A DNA stretch of 5,621 nt from the NCBI GenBank assembly GCA_034437895.1, contig DAOTTO010000349.1, forward strand, positions 1-5,621, read 5' to 3'. Numbering within the stretch: position 1 is the first letter of the stretch; the number at the start of each line of letters is the position of its first letter. The notes beneath the pieces were generated by a model. It saw only the letters and a program-made list of their open reading frames with translations, made no database searches and was not told the origin of the DNA. The stretch is from JANRLJ01 sp034437895. GTDB taxonomy: Bacteria; Chloroflexota; Anaerolineae; Aggregatilineales; Phototrophicaceae. Shown piece after piece: positions 4,781 to 5,621 of the stretch. The position numbers were made by a program, and so were the translations under genes.

Positions 4781-5621
4781 TGACGCGGCGGCGGACTTCA
4801 TTTCTGCGCTTTGTCGCGCCGCTGAGTGTCCTGTTGGGGCTGGTGCTGATCTTTTTTTACAAGCTGGCTTTTACCGATTGGATTCTGGCGCGGGGCGATA
4901 CTTACGCCTATTTTTATCCCTATTGGGCGGCGCGAGATGCGGCTTTAAGCGCTGGAAGGCTGCCGCTTTGGTCGCCTGATTTGTTTATGGGTGTGCCGCT
5001 GCTGGCGAATTCTCAGCTTGGCACCTTTTATCCGCCGAATTGGTTGACGATTGGCCTCGCGCCGCCGGATGCCATTCGCATCAGTATTCTGCTGCATATC
5101 GGTTGGGCAGCTTTGGGCGCGTTCTGGCTGGCGCGGCGTGTCGTGCGGTTGGAAGTGATCCCGGCGCTGACTGCCGCCAGCATCTTCGCCTTGGGCGGCT
5201 ATGTCGGCGCACATGTCGAACAGATCAATCAGCTTCAGGGAATCGCGTGGATGCCTTGGCTGTTTTTGCTGTTTGATCGCAGCTTAATTGGTAGGGGCGA
5301 CTCGCCGAGTCGCCCCTACAATATCCATGTCCTCCTGCTGGCGATGGCGTGGGCGCTGCAACTTTTCACCGGACATACGCAAACGGTCTTTATCACTGGC
5401 GTTGGTCTAGGGTTCTACGGCCTTGTTCATCATGTGACGCAAGTCAAGAACTTTCGCTTTAGTTCCTATCCTCACCCCCCGCCCCCCTCTCTAATGTTTG
5501 GAGAGGGGGAGAATGACAAGTCTTTAAGTCCCCTTTCCATTGTATGGGGAGGAAATTTAGGGGTGGGGACAAGCGAAAGTCTTCAAACAGATAAAGCCCA
5601 AAACATCACCCCTTTTTCTTT
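4780..5621 (+). CDS. YfhO-like polytopic membrane protein, N-terminal part, right end cut
   Basis: From the ATG at 4780, which shares one base with the preceding TGA, the frame stays open to the window edge (280 codons). After a basic start (R3-R5) and a first membrane helix (about 11-31) comes GDTYAYFYPYWAARDA (39-54), then LPLWSPDLFMGVPLLANSQ (61-79) and FYPPNWL (83-89). These are hallmarks of the YfhO family, GT-C-like integral membrane proteins often linked to glycosylation of cell-surface polymers; D40 is in the position of the loop acidic residue. Further helices are about 98-120, 127-144, 152-167, 181-200 and 203-219. Two repeats are translated within it: a palindrome as residues 171-180 and MITE copy 3 as residues 224-267, both in apparent loops. 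YfhO proteins usually run to several hundred residues, so most of the gene is outside. Whether it stays functional after the MITE cannot be seen, and it might be a pseudogene. Confidence 0.85.
   Translation, partial: MTRRRTSFLRFVAPLSVLLGLVLIFFYKLAFTDWILARGDTYAYFYPYWAARDAALSAGRLPLWSPDLFMGVPLLANSQLGTFYPPNWLTIGLAPPDAIRISILLHIGWAALGAFWLARRVVRLEVIPALTAASIFALGGYVGAHVEQINQLQGIAWMPWLFLLFDRSLIGRGDSPSRPYNIHVLLLAMAWALQLFTGHTQTVFITGVGLGFYGLVHHVTQVKNFRFSSYPHPPPPSLMFGEGENDKSLSPLSIVWGGNLGVGTSESLQTDKAQNITPFS
5291..5319. repeat. Perfect 29-bp palindrome inside the YfhO-like gene
   Basis: GTAGGGGCGACTCG (5291-5304) and CGAGTCGCCCCTAC (5306-5319) are exact reverse complements around one central C. The flanks ATTG and CAAT extend the symmetry except for one extra G at 5290. 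It adds the hydrophilic peptide GRGDSPSRPY between two hydrophobic stretches without breaking the frame. The arms resemble those at 2372-2444. Confidence 0.85.
5450..5580 (+). mobile_element. MITE-like element, copy 3, within the YfhO-like reading frame
   Basis: The ends are ACTTTCGCTT (5450-5459) and AAGCGAAAGT (5571-5580), exact inverted repeats of the same sequence as in copy 1. The interior follows copy 1 closely, in the same orientation, including the C/T-rich hairpin (about 5482-5509), the AAGTCCCCT segment and TTTAGGGGTGGGG. The second G-run is shortened from GGGG to GG at 5551-5552. No clear target-site duplication is seen. The frame runs through it without a stop. Confidence 0.75.

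Noticed and set aside
4755..5276. Short plus-strand frames at 4755-4979 and 5040-5276 and a minus-strand frame at 4945-5214
   Set aside because: All overlap the YfhO-like gene, whose continuous frame from 4780 has clear family motifs and membrane helices.
5290..5307. GRGDSP peptide, identical to the fibronectin integrin-binding motif
   Set aside because: It is the translation of a DNA palindrome in one frame; a match of this kind is expected by chance and has no supporting context.

Overview
The window looks like accessory chromosomal DNA of a free-living bacterium with moderate-to-high coding GC. The mix is a eukaryote-like kinase fused to a TIR domain, a Gfo/Idh/MocA and sugar-isomerase pair, a HEAT and YfhO-like pair, and many G/C-rich palindromic repeats. 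This recalls Chloroflexota (Anaerolineae-like). That placement is an inference from gene style, not shown by a marker gene.

Layout. (1) Positions 1-36 hold the first 12 codons of a probable leftward gene, with a good Shine-Dalgarno and a TATAAT box embedded in a perfect 17-bp palindrome. (2) Positions 97-481 are intergenic. They contain a MITE-like element with perfect 13-bp terminal inverted repeats, a short tandem CGCAAAG array, a hairpin, and a TTGGATA/TATCCAA dyad just upstream of the next gene. (3) Positions 482-2358 form a two-gene operon joined by an ATGA overlap: a TIM-barrel sugar phosphate isomerase/epimerase and a Gfo/Idh/MocA NAD(P)-dependent oxidoreductase. Together they probably interconvert or catabolise a sugar, inositol or related polyol. 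(4) Positions 2359-2582 are intergenic with a palindromic GTAGGGA-type element nested in a second inverted repeat. (5) Positions 2583-3893 encode a protein kinase-like domain fused to a TIR domain. The catalytic residues of both domains appear to be missing, so it looks like a double pseudo-enzyme. (6) Positions 3894-4162 are intergenic and hold a second, inverted and diverged MITE copy. (7) Positions 4163-5621 form another ATGA-coupled pair: a membrane-anchored HEAT-repeat protein and the N-terminal part of a YfhO-like polytopic membrane protein that runs off the right edge.

The most unusual point is the last gene. Its reading frame stays open for 842 nt although it contains a perfect 29-bp palindrome and a full-length third copy of the MITE. 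The MITE copy aligns to the intergenic copy without gaps over 33 codons, yet lacks the two in-frame stops present there. The repeats thus appear to have become peptide-coding inserts in inter-membrane loops, resembling the Rickettsia palindromic elements. The MITE also carries a four-run G-quadruplex motif with identical loops in the two intergenic copies. No rRNA, tRNA or CRISPR array was seen.
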